Part shown: positions 45,267 to 53,129 of the stretch, piece after piece
Layout of the letters: each line of letters starts with the position of its first letter
How positions within the stretch are numbered: the stretch's first letter is position 1
Source of the DNA: Saprospiraceae bacterium
GTDB taxonomy: Bacteria > Bacteroidota > Bacteroidia > Chitinophagales > Saprospiraceae
Assembly: GCA_028280415.1 (NCBI GenBank)
Contig: JANQLV010000061.1
Location: 124,001-188,000, forward strand
DNA: 64,000 nucleotides
Reading direction: 5' to 3'
The notes under the pieces: generated by a model
What the model was told of the DNA's origin: nothing
Databases searched by the model: none
Seen by the model: only the letters and a program-made list of their open reading frames with translations
Program-made: the position numbers and the translations under genes

Positions 45267-45557
45267 ATGAGAATAAATATTCAGGCTCCGTGGGAAATTA
45301 ACCCTTACCTTGATAAAGTAATTAATGAGAAACTCGAAAAATTATGGACGTTTAATCAAAATATTATCCGTGCGGATGTTTTCTTGAAAAAAGGGAGTAA
45401 TGTTGGAGAAGAAGATAAGCAAATGGAAGTAAGATTGCGAACCGGTCAGGGAGAGTTTTTTGCCCAGGCAAATGCCGATAATTTTGAAAAAGCAGTAACG
45501 ATGGTCGCCAATAAGTTGAGAACTCAGCTTATCAAGAAAAAAGAATTAACTCAATAG
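45267..45557 (+). CDS. hpf: Ribosome hibernation promoting factor, short form
   Basis: 96 residues: beta-alpha-beta-beta-beta-alpha fold with KVINEKLEKLWTF, IIRADVFLKKG, KQMEVRLRTGQGEFFAQANADNFEKAV and VANKLRTQLIKKK, the HPF/RaiA pattern. Only the N-terminal domain is present, so it is the short form. It silences ribosomes under energy limitation; its promoter region holds an FNR-like box, linking it to oxygen limitation. Confidence 0.87.
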   Translation: MRINIQAPWEINPYLDKVINEKLEKLWTFNQNIIRADVFLKKGSNVGEEDKQMEVRLRTGQGEFFAQANADNFEKAVTMVANKLRTQLIKKKELTQ

Positions 45558-45584
45558 ATATATATAAGAATGGCGTTCTTTGGT

Positions 45585-45627
45585 AAAGTCATCTCGAAGT
45601 TGTTAAACTTTGGGATGGCTTTTTTTA
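45585..45627 (+). terminator. Intrinsic terminator of hpf
   Basis: A 16-bp stem (45585-45600 with 45607-45622, three G-U pairs) and a 6-nt loop, running into a run of seven T (45620-45626). Begins 28 bp after the hpf stop. Confidence 0.82.
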
Positions 45628-45708
45628 TTGGGTTCAAAAAAAGGGGGTAAAATCTTTTGATTTAGGGGGAAAGGAAAGAATTACTTTATCCGTTTCTTAC
45701 ACATAAAA

Positions 45709-45749
45709 TTTGCTTCTCAGCTTTCATTATTCGAAAGCCGAGAAGCAAA
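45709..45749. terminator. Second hairpin between convergent genes
   Basis: 17-nt arms (45709-45725 and 45733-45749) pair with one mismatch around ATTATTC. It lies 12 bp from the end of the minus-strand Usp gene and ends that operon. Confidence 0.6.
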
Positions 45750-45761
45750 CAGTAAAAACAA

Positions 45762-46616
45762 TCAATTTTGTTTTAAAATAAGTAAGGGAATTTTGGAAAT
45801 CATTGCCATAGCACTGGTAGTACTTCTAAAAAGTATGCTATCCCAAAAACCATGGCTACTCTGGTACATCGCCAGAATATCGCTGGGATTTACTTCGATA
45901 TAATTATTGATCGACTGCTCGACATCTTTTCCATAGACTTGTCTGGTTTCGATTTCCAGGGAAGGTACATTCTCTTTAAAAAAGCTGGAAAATTTGCTGA
46001 GCTTTTCATCGATATCTTCACTCACGTTTTTTGTGATGTGTATCAGACGGAGTTTAGGATTAAAGGGTGCCAGCAGCTTAAGTGTTTTCCAGATTTCGAA
46101 AGGGTCGGCATCCTGAATTTCGCTGGCATAGGTCATGGTGTTAATCCCTGAAAAAGTAGATTCTTCTGGAATGACCAACACTGGACACTTCGAACTTTTC
46201 ACCACTCCCTTGGCAACACTGCCCATCAACTTTTGCAGGGTAGAACGATTGGCGCCGCGACTACCGATGACAATCAGATCATGGGCCTTTTTCTTGGCGA
46301 TCTCACAGATCGCTATTACCGGTGCGCCCATTTCCGAATCATAAGATAAAATAGGCGCTTCCTTGAGCATTTGCTCCGTGGCAATAATACTGGTGTTGAC
46401 AAAGGTTTTCAGCTGCTCTTTAGCAGCCTCTACTTTTTGTTGGGTGATCTCTGCGATATAAACGCCATATTCCAATTCTGTTCCCTCTAATGGAGTAACG
46501 TGCAAAACATCTATAGCCGCATTGATACGATCTGCCAAAAGAATCGCGTAATGGAGTGCATTCGCTGAAGCACTTGAAAAATCTACAGGAACGAGAATCT
46601 TTTTTAGGTCTTTCAT
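45762..46616 (-). CDS. Tandem universal stress protein
   Basis: 284 residues, two UspA folds. The first half has VPVDFSSASANAL and an intact nucleotide-binding loop VIGSRGANRSTLQKLMGS followed by CPVLVIP. In the second half the loop is altered (YQSSHGFWDSILFRST). ATP binding is expected in one half only. Last gene of a Usp/Usp run; 10 bp from the next Usp. Confidence 0.87.
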   Translation of the reverse strand: MKDLKKILVPVDFSSASANALHYAILLADRINAAIDVLHVTPLEGTELEYGVYIAEITQQKVEAAKEQLKTFVNTSIIATEQMLKEAPILSYDSEMGAPVIAICEIAKKKAHDLIVIGSRGANRSTLQKLMGSVAKGVVKSSKCPVLVIPEESTFSGINTMTYASEIQDADPFEIWKTLKLLAPFNPKLRLIHITKNVSEDIDEKLSKFSSFFKENVPSLEIETRQVYGKDVEQSINNYIEVNPSDILAMYQSSHGFWDSILFRSTTSAMAMISKIPLLILKQN

Positions 46617-46626
46617 CTTTTCTAAT

Positions 46627-47508
46627 TTATCGGATCACTAAAACGGGAACGTCTGGTGTCCGGTCAATAAATGATTCGGTAACGCTACCGAGTAGAAAAC
46701 TTTGCAAAGCAGTATGCCCCTGTGCACCCATTACTACCAGTTCAGCTTTGTGTTCCTGGAGATAGTCATTGAGTTGTGAACTGACATTATTGTACTCATT
46801 GATGATGACTTCCTTTTGGAGTCCCATGTCTTCCAGTGCGTATTTTTGCTCAAAATCTACAAAAGCCTGCATCGCCTGCTCCTGCATGCTGTTTCTAAAG
46901 ACCTTATTTTGATCCAGGCCGATATAGTAATCCGTATACAGGATTCGAACGACATTCAAAGCCGTTATTTTAGCAGTTTCGGGTTTTAGAGCATAAGCGG
47001 CTTTCAATGCTCTGGCTGAATTTTCCGAGAAATCTACCGGAACAACAATATTTTGAATCTTCTCCGGAATTTCTTCTGGAATGAATAAAATATGACAAGG
47101 AGCTTTTCTGGTGATCCTTTTGGCAGTAATACCACTTCCTTCACTGTGCTTCTTCTTGCCAACAACCAAAAGATCTGCACCTTTTTGCTCAATCAGTTCC
47201 AATAATTTTTTGTAAGCATTGCCCTCTAAAACTTCAAATCCGGGCTCGATCGTACTATCCGAAAAGTATTGCTTGAACTTATTTGACAAAGTATCTCTTA
47301 CTTTTTCCTGAATGGGTATATCGGATTGAAACATTTGCTCAAAAGCCATTTTGGAATTTTCCGGAACCAGCATATTGGGAATAATATGTGCCAGATAAAG
47401 CTTTTCCAGTCCGGTCTGTTGAGTTAAAAGCTGGGTATAGAAAATTAGATTGTCGTCTGTCTCTGAAAGGTCTGCGGCAATGATTACTTTTTTGAAGGAA
47501 TATGTCAT
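46627..47508 (-). CDS. Tandem universal stress protein
   Basis: 293 residues, two UspA folds. The second half has VPVDFSENSARALKAA and an intact loop VVMGAQGHTALQSFLLGSVTE. The first half loop is altered (VVGKKKHSEGSGI). Probably transcribed with the 139-residue protein 40 bp upstream, which carries an FNR-box pair. Confidence 0.87.
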   Translation of the reverse strand: MTYSFKKVIIAADLSETDDNLIFYTQLLTQQTGLEKLYLAHIIPNMLVPENSKMAFEQMFQSDIPIQEKVRDTLSNKFKQYFSDSTIEPGFEVLEGNAYKKLLELIEQKGADLLVVGKKKHSEGSGITAKRITRKAPCHILFIPEEIPEKIQNIVVPVDFSENSARALKAAYALKPETAKITALNVVRILYTDYYIGLDQNKVFRNSMQEQAMQAFVDFEQKYALEDMGLQKEVIINEYNNVSSQLNDYLQEHKAELVVMGAQGHTALQSFLLGSVTESFIDRTPDVPVLVIR

Positions 47509-47548
47509 ATGTCTTAGATTTTTACATTAGTAGAGCTTGTGATTCAGC

Positions 47549-47968
47549 TCATTTTTTAAGTTTAAAATGTTCTTTGGCCTGTGCAATCTTTTGTGCCTCC
47601 GTCATAGAATCGGCGGTTTCTACTTTAATATTGGTATCTCGAAAAGCATGAAGATCAGAAATACTTCGATACAATTTTTCTTTTAACTCAGCAGGCCCAA
47701 AAAGATATATCTGGCTATAATTATTGATCAGCGCACTGATTTTGTCAAAATACTTTTGTACTTGCCGGTTTCTCCTTTCGAGGTATTTTTTTTCAGAAAT
47801 CTTATCCATTGGTCCCCAGGGAGTTTTTGACCTCGAACCTCCTTTAGGACGATAGTCTTCTATGTCAGATTCAACGGTTTGGACATTGGTCTCATCATCT
47901 TCAAACGTGATAATATTGGCGAACTTGGCGTCAAGCCATACTGCAACAAATTGATTCGTGTTCTTCAT
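47549..47968 (-). CDS. Hypothetical protein, eRF1/VLRF1-like fold suspected
   Basis: The ATG at 47968 (MKNTNQFVAVWLDAKFA) is preferred to one at 48061, which would run across two FNR boxes. 139 residues: AVWLDAKFANIITF, a basic loop (PKGGSRSKTPWGP), YFDKISALINNYSQIYLFGPAELKEKL and a final helix. This layout recalls the small eRF1/release-factor-like domains found in bacteria, but identity is low confidence. First gene of the Usp/Usp transcript. Confidence 0.55.
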   Translation of the reverse strand: MKNTNQFVAVWLDAKFANIITFEDDETNVQTVESDIEDYRPKGGSRSKTPWGPMDKISEKKYLERRNRQVQKYFDKISALINNYSQIYLFGPAELKEKLYRSISDLHAFRDTNIKVETADSMTEAQKIAQAKEHFKLKK

Positions 47969-48017
47969 TTCAAATTCTTTTTTTTTCAAAAATAGGAGCT
48001 GCATGCTGTTTTTAACC

Positions 48018-48051
48018 TGACAAAAGTCAAGTATTGAGTTGATTTTTATCA
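48018..48051. promoter_or_regulatory. Paired FNR-like boxes between divergent stress operons
   Basis: TGACAAAAGTCA (48018-48029) and TGATTTTTATCA (48040-48051), 22 bp apart. Centres lie 55 bp from the minus-strand start (47968) and 78 bp from the plus-strand Usp start (48123). Confidence 0.77.
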
Positions 48052-48122
48052 GTAGAATCAAAGTATTACCTTAGCATTTTTGTAAGGATAAAATCTCTTG
48101 TCCTGCCTAATATAAATGAAGA

Positions 48123-48965
48123 ATGAAAAATATATTGGTACCCACGGATTTCTCGGCTTGCGCCACCTATGCTACGGAAGTTGCTTTTGAATTGGCAGCT
48201 GTTCATAAGGCCTGTATTCATCTTTATACGAGGATTGATATTCCAGAAAAATGGCACAACATGAGTGATATGGAGAAGGAAGCCAATTCTGAAGCTTTGC
48301 AAAATACGCGCAATATAGAGGTCCTGCTAAATGACTGGAAGCGCAAAGCCAATGCGCAGGGAATAGCCATGAAGATGTATTATTCGGGAGGAAAGTTCCT
48401 GAAAAATGTTGAGCAGTATGTCGAAGAACAACAGATCGATTTCATTGTCATGGGCTCCTATGGTACCAGCGGAAAGAGTGATTATTTCATAGGGTCAAAT
48501 ACCCAAAAGGTGATTCGCATGGTGCATTGTCCGGTGCTGGTCATCAAAAATCGACCTGATCAAAAACCGATAAAAAAAGTGGTCTTTGCATCTAACTTCA
48601 TTGAAAAAGAGAAAAGAGCCTTTCAATATTTGCTCGATTTTATAGCACCACTAAAACCCGAAATTCACCTTTTGGAAGTAAATACTTCTTCCTGGTTTGG
48701 GCAACCCTATATTTTGGTCAAATCTGCAATGGAAGATTTTAAGGAAATGTGTAAACCTTTGACCTGTAAAACTCATTTTTATAAAGACTGGAGCGTGGAT
48801 GCCGGTATTCGGAATTTTTCCGAAGAAATAGGCGCGGACCTGATTGCTATATCAAATCAGGTGCGTTCTCCGCTTAAAAGAATTCTCTCGGGAAGTAATG
48901 TTGAAGCATTGGTCAATCATGCCGAACTTCCAGTATTGAGTATCGACTTTCCGGATAAACATTAA
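48123..48965 (+). CDS. Tandem universal stress protein
   Basis: 280 residues. First half: VPTDFSACATYATEVAF and intact loop VMGSYGTSGKSDYFIGSNTQKV, then HCPVLVIK. Second half loop is altered (SNQVRSPLKRILSGS). Divergent from the 47549-47968 gene over an FNR-box pair; followed by thioredoxin after 55 bp. Confidence 0.87.
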   Translation: MKNILVPTDFSACATYATEVAFELAAVHKACIHLYTRIDIPEKWHNMSDMEKEANSEALQNTRNIEVLLNDWKRKANAQGIAMKMYYSGGKFLKNVEQYVEEQQIDFIVMGSYGTSGKSDYFIGSNTQKVIRMVHCPVLVIKNRPDQKPIKKVVFASNFIEKEKRAFQYLLDFIAPLKPEIHLLEVNTSSWFGQPYILVKSAMEDFKEMCKPLTCKTHFYKDWSVDAGIRNFSEEIGADLIAISNQVRSPLKRILSGSNVEALVNHAELPVLSIDFPDKH

Positions 48966-49020
48966 GCTGATGAAGAGCGAGTGTGAAGAGCTCTAATCAG
49001 ATATCGAAAAAGGAATAAAA

Positions 49021-49320
49021 ATGAAAGGTAAATTTAGTGAAATCATAAATGGTGAAAAACCGGTATTAATTGATTTTCATGCCACCTGGTGCGGGCCCTG
49101 TAAAATGCAATCCCCCATTCTGGAACAGCTTTCGGGAGAGGTTTCGGATAAAATAAGAATTATCAAAATTGACGTTGACAAGAATCAGGCGATTGCCCAG
49201 CGCTATCAGGTAAGGGGTGTCCCAACTCTTATGCTTTTTAAAAACGGGGAAATAGTATGGCGCACTTCCGGAGTACAAAGCAAACAACAACTATTAAATG
49301 TAATTGAAGAGAAAGCTTAA
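49021..49320 (+). CDS. Thioredoxin
   Basis: 99 residues with FHATWCGPCKMQSP (Cys24 and Cys27 of the WCGPC motif), KIDVDKNQAIAQRYQVRGVPTLMLF with the cis-Pro, and a final helix. Cytoplasmic. Probably in one transcript with the Usp gene before it; its stop overlaps the stop of the convergent CBS gene by 4 bp. Confidence 0.93.
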   Translation: MKGKFSEIINGEKPVLIDFHATWCGPCKMQSPILEQLSGEVSDKIRIIKIDVDKNQAIAQRYQVRGVPTLMLFKNGEIVWRTSGVQSKQQLLNVIEEKA

Positions 49321-49754
49321 TTTTCTCCTACCGGATTTTTGTAGAAAGCAAAAGTAATCAGATCGTGTGAAGTAATAATACCGATCAGGCGATCATCATC
49401 GACAATCGGGAGAGCATGATACTTATTTTCAATAATCAGATCAGCTACTAATTCAATTGGATCATCCGGGCCGAGCGTGACCGGATTTGGCGTCATTAGC
49501 ATACCAGCGGTCAGCGTCTCAAAATATTTATCCGTCCAGGTTTTTCCACTGGTTTCGCGGATAATATATTTGAGCCGTTTTAACCAGTCGATCTTGCTGA
49601 TAATCCCGGCGAGGGTTTCATCTTTATTGATGACCGGAATATGGTTAAAACTATTTTGCTCGAATATATTTTTTATCTCTGCAAAAGGAGTATCAGTAAA
49701 GACCGTAATCGGTCTGGAAGTCATTATGTTTTTAATAGGAACGTTGAGGCTCAT
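49317..49754 (-). CDS. CBS-pair protein
   Basis: 145 residues, two CBS motifs (MTSRPITVFTDTPFAEIKNIF, HIPVINKDETLAGIISKIDWL; MTPNPVTLGPDDPIELVADLI, ALPIVDDDRLIGIITSHDLI). Such stand-alone pairs bind adenosine nucleotides. It sits in the same transcript as the lipoprotein and Usp genes upstream, suggesting energy-state sensing. Confidence 0.87.
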   Translation of the reverse strand: MSLNVPIKNIMTSRPITVFTDTPFAEIKNIFEQNSFNHIPVINKDETLAGIISKIDWLKRLKYIIRETSGKTWTDKYFETLTAGMLMTPNPVTLGPDDPIELVADLIIENKYHALPIVDDDRLIGIITSHDLITFAFYKNPVGEN

Positions 49755-49763
49755 TTCTCTTAG

Positions 49764-50516
49764 TTATTTATTAACCGCGAAATAGGTTTTGCTGGCTTCA
49801 AAATCTCCGAAAAGCATCATATAATTGAGATATGCTTTTTCCATCTCTTCAGCAGCTGTACTAATATGGCTTTTTTCAGCACTTTCTGCAATTTTGATAT
49901 AGCTTTCAATTTGATTGCCCAATACTTGTTTGCGTTTAGATTCTTCTTTTTTGTCCATATCAAAGAAAGCGGCTTCCCAGGTATTTGCCTGTAATTCTTT
50001 CCATGCCGCATCCATATCGTAGACCATAAGCATAAAATCTTCGGACGATAGCTGACTGTATTGCGAATCTTTATTGTACTGTACCAGCAGATCGATCGTT
50101 GCTTCGAGATCCCATAAATAATCGAGGTAATACTTCATCCCTTCCCGCCAGCGGAGGTCTATCCATTCGTAACGCGCATGATCCAGCTGAACCAGTGCCA
50201 GATCCATCTCCTTGATAGATAAAGCATAAGCAGTATCATCGAGCCAGGCATCGATCATACTGAATGATCTTCGCCAGTTATGCGCATTATTTGCATGTTC
50301 TTCAAACTGCCTGTTGAGCTTTTCCCATCTGTGATTAAGTACGATGAAGGCTCTTTCTGCTTGTGCAGCATCTCCGGTATAAGTATAATAGAAAACAGGG
50401 ATGAAAGCTTTGTCAAAAGCAATACTTGCATTTTCTACCACCTGTTGATCACTACAGCTAACTGCTCCGAGTATAAGGAGCAAAAATGCGATGGAATATT
50501 TCTGAAGTTGTTTCAT
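49764..50516 (-). CDS. Helical lipoprotein of unknown function
   Basis: 250 residues. Leader ends LILGAVSCSD, a lipobox. The mature protein is almost all helical (AERAFIVLNHRWEKLNRQFEEH, DLALVQLDHARYEWIDLR, EEMEKAYLNYMMLFGDFE) and may be a four-helix bundle. No family recognised. It lies between a Usp gene (32 bp) and a CBS gene (9 bp). Confidence 0.65.
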   Translation of the reverse strand: MKQLQKYSIAFLLLILGAVSCSDQQVVENASIAFDKAFIPVFYYTYTGDAAQAERAFIVLNHRWEKLNRQFEEHANNAHNWRRSFSMIDAWLDDTAYALSIKEMDLALVQLDHARYEWIDLRWREGMKYYLDYLWDLEATIDLLVQYNKDSQYSQLSSEDFMLMVYDMDAAWKELQANTWEAAFFDMDKKEESKRKQVLGNQIESYIKIAESAEKSHISTAAEEMEKAYLNYMMLFGDFEASKTYFAVNK

Positions 50517-50548
50517 ATAAATATTTTTAGCTTGCGAAACCAGGTTTC

Positions 50549-51391
50549 TTAAGCGTGATAAGCAAGAATTGGTACCGTTGACCTAAGTGCAATTTGCTTG
50601 GTAAGACTTGCGCCGAACAAGGATTCGAAGAAGCCGCGCTCCCGGTTAACAGTAACGATCAGGTCGATATTATTTTCGGAGCTGTACTGCAATAAACCTT
50701 TTAATACAGAAGGTGCCTGAATGGTCGCGAGATTAAAAGAGAAATCAGGATCGCCGCTTTCGAATAATTTTTCGAATATTTTATTTTCGAGATGATCATA
50801 GGTTTCATCTTTCTTCTTCTGTACGTGTACAAAATGCAAGGCAGCCCCAAAATGCTTATTGAATCTCATGATACGCTCCAGCATTTCCTGATCGACAGAC
50901 TCATAATTGCTAGAGTATAGAATATTTTGAAATGGACGGTATTTCATTCCTTTCGGGATTAGCAATACCGGACAATATGCTTTTTGAACGACCTCGGAAG
51001 AAACACTACCAATAAACTTGTCAACTGCATCATGCTCTCCTGTGGCTCCCATGACGGTCATCAGTACTTTTTCTTCTTTACTGATATTAATGACACTTTT
51101 TACCGGGAAACCATGGATCAATCTGGTTTTTACACTCAATTGGGTGGCAACTACTCCTTCCCCTTCTTCTTTTGGATATAGTTTTACAAAATCATCCAGA
51201 CGCTCCTGTAACATCTCTTTGCGTCCCATCCCCGCTCTCAAAGCCATTGGTTCGCGATTATCAAAACTGCCTTGATAAACATGCACCACTTCGATACGGG
51301 CATCAAACAAAACAGCTAATTCACGAGCGTAGATGTATGCATTAAGCGAATTCATGGAAAAATCTATAGGAACGATAATCTTATTTTTCAT
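50549..51391 (-). CDS. Tandem universal stress protein
   Basis: 280 residues. First half: VPIDFSMNSLNAYIYA and intact loop VMGATGEHDAVDKFIGSVSSEV, then YCPVLLIPK. Second half loop altered (VNRERGFFESLFGASL). First gene of a Usp-lipoprotein-CBS transcript; an FNR-box pair lies 106 bp upstream. Confidence 0.87.
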   Translation of the reverse strand: MKNKIIVPIDFSMNSLNAYIYARELAVLFDARIEVVHVYQGSFDNREPMALRAGMGRKEMLQERLDDFVKLYPKEEGEGVVATQLSVKTRLIHGFPVKSVINISKEEKVLMTVMGATGEHDAVDKFIGSVSSEVVQKAYCPVLLIPKGMKYRPFQNILYSSNYESVDQEMLERIMRFNKHFGAALHFVHVQKKKDETYDHLENKIFEKLFESGDPDFSFNLATIQAPSVLKGLLQYSSENNIDLIVTVNRERGFFESLFGASLTKQIALRSTVPILAYHA

Positions 51392-51496
51392 GATAAAGTT
51401 TTTTGCGTGATTCGAATTTCATTTTGCCCTCCGAACGTCAGAAATCGAATGGCGTATTTCTGTTACAAACTTAAGTTAACTGGCTTTTCAGCATTC

Positions 51497-51530
51497 TGAT
51501 TTTCGTCATGAATTTGATTGATTTTTGTCA
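51497..51530. promoter_or_regulatory. Paired FNR-like boxes between usp and cas6
   Basis: TGATTTTCGTCA (51497-51508) and TGATTTTTGTCA (51519-51530), 22 bp apart. The proximal centre is about 111 bp from the Usp start on one side; the other centre is about 195 bp from the cas6 start. Confidence 0.65.
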
Positions 51531-51718
51531 TTTTTCATTTTTAGAAAAATCTTCTTTAATTTCGGGCAGGCGATTGGCAACACTTCTGATCGGCTCTATT
51601 CAAAAAATCAAGGAGAGATAGAATGCATTTTTCATCCGGAAGGATAGAGGAATCTTATTGTTTTTATGCGATTTTCGCCGGATTTCGGGGATCGTTTCAA
51701 AGAGATAAAAAATTACAA

Positions 51719-52378
51719 ATGCGTATCTATTTAAAACTCAGTAGCAACACCGAACTGGTTCCTTTCAATTATCAGAGAAATTTAGCTGGAGCTTTCCACA
51801 AATGGTTGGGACAGAACGAATTACACGACGATCTGTCTTTATACTCTTTGTCCTGGCTCGAGGGAGCAGTACCGACTAAACATGGCTTGAATTTTCCAAA
51901 TGGCAGTGAATTTTTTATCAGTTCGCCGCTGGAAAATCTCCATACACAAGCTGTAAAGGGAATTTTTAACAATCAGCATATTTGCTGGGGGATGTATGTG
52001 AAAGAAGTGCGCTTAAGCCCCACCCCGGATTTTGGCAGAGTAAAGCGATTTTTAGCGCAAAGTCCGATCCTGATAAAGCGTAAAGCAGAAGGGGAGAAAC
52101 ATCAGCGATACTATTATCCGGGGCAAGAACATGCGGATGATTTTCTTACAGAAACTTTGCGGACCAAACTGCGGAAAATGAACTTGTCGACCGAGGTTTC
52201 AGTACGCTTTGATCCGGCGTATAAGAATGTAAAAATCAAGAAAATAAAATTTAATAATATTGACATAAAAGCTTCCTTTTGCCCGGTTATTGTGGAGGGG
52301 GACCCCCGGTCTGTACAATTTGCCTGGGAGGTGGGGGTTGGTAATTCAACAGGAATCGGCTTTGGAGCTTTGAGGTAG
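51719..52378 (+). CDS. cas6: CRISPR pre-crRNA endoribonuclease Cas6
   Basis: The ATG at 51719 (MRIYLKLSS) matches the normal Cas6 start; a start 96 bp earlier has no family features. 219 residues: ferredoxin-like fold, His27 in AGAFHKWLG at the position of the usual catalytic His, and the C-terminal Gly-rich loop GVGNSTGIGFGAL. It sits 142 bp before a CRISPR array with repeats ending ATTGAAAC, the handle Cas6 makes. No other cas gene is in the window. Confidence 0.88.
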   Translation: MRIYLKLSSNTELVPFNYQRNLAGAFHKWLGQNELHDDLSLYSLSWLEGAVPTKHGLNFPNGSEFFISSPLENLHTQAVKGIFNNQHICWGMYVKEVRLSPTPDFGRVKRFLAQSPILIKRKAEGEKHQRYYYPGQEHADDFLTETLRTKLRKMNLSTEVSVRFDPAYKNVKIKKIKFNNIDIKASFCPVIVEGDPRSVQFAWEVGVGNSTGIGFGALR

Positions 52379-52520
52379 AAAAGGAAAATTTTTGCTTGAA
52401 AATAGTCGTCGATGATTTGTATTTTGGAATGGTTTAATTAAAATGTTCTTTGACAAAAATGTTGAAAAATCGTAGCTTTAAACGCTGTAAATCAGTAATT
52501 TATAGTTTTAAAGCTTTGGT
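52379..52520 (+). promoter_or_regulatory. Probable CRISPR leader
   Basis: 142 bp, A+T-rich, between cas6 and the first repeat. The most degenerate repeat is at the far end, so the leader should be on this side. Confidence 0.6.
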
Positions 52521-53002
52521 CTTTTAATTGCACCTTTCGGAATTGAAACACCTCTTCAATATCTTCCATCCAGCAATTTTCTAAACTCTTAATTGAACCT
52601 CACGGAATTGAAACTCATTAATCCGATCTGAACACCGTCTTTTTTGATTACTCTTAATTGCACCTTTCGGAGTTGAGACTCCACATCATTCGCCAGTACC
52701 CCAATGTCAAATATTCTTTTAATTGCACCTTGCGGAATTGAAACTTGATGGATGATGTTATTATAGAAGTTGACGGTGGCTCTTAATTGAACCTCACGGA
52801 ATTGAAACTTTTGCATCTGGTATTATACGTCGAGGTTGGGTTAACTCTTAATTGCACCTCGCGGAATTGAAACATTCCTGTGTTGCCGGTAATATTAACC
52901 TCTCCTTGCTTTTAATTGCACCTCGCGGAATTGAAACGTTTTTGAAAAATCTTCGATCGATGAATTTTATCTTCTTTTAATTGTACCTCGCGGAATAGAA
53001 GC
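52521..53002 (+). CRISPR. CRISPR array, 8 repeats, 7 spacers
   Basis: 29-bp repeats start at 52521, 52586, 52651, 52716, 52780, 52845, 52909 and 52974; spacers are 35 or 36 bp. Repeats follow CTYTTAATTG ... CGGAATTGAAAC. Ends T2-T9 and A21-A28 pair into an 8-bp stem with an 11-nt loop, and most differences lie in the loop (GCACCTTTCGG, GAACCTCACGG, GCACCTTGCGG, GCACCTCGCGG). The last repeat is degenerate (ATAGAAGC end). The ATTGAAAC handle fits type I-B or III systems processed by Cas6. Confidence 0.93.
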
Positions 53003-53129
53003 CAATATCCCAGTATTAATTGTTAACAGCCAGTATAATCAAACTTTGAGCAATTATTAGCAATTATTGTCAAGAATAAAAAAGAGCCCGAAACTAATTT
53101 TGTCCTATTATTTAACTTAAAAATACAAG

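Noticed and set aside
52589-52816. 75-codon open frame on the minus strand across the CRISPR array
   Set aside because: It is made of repeats and spacers; its length reflects repeat periodicity, and there is no start context.
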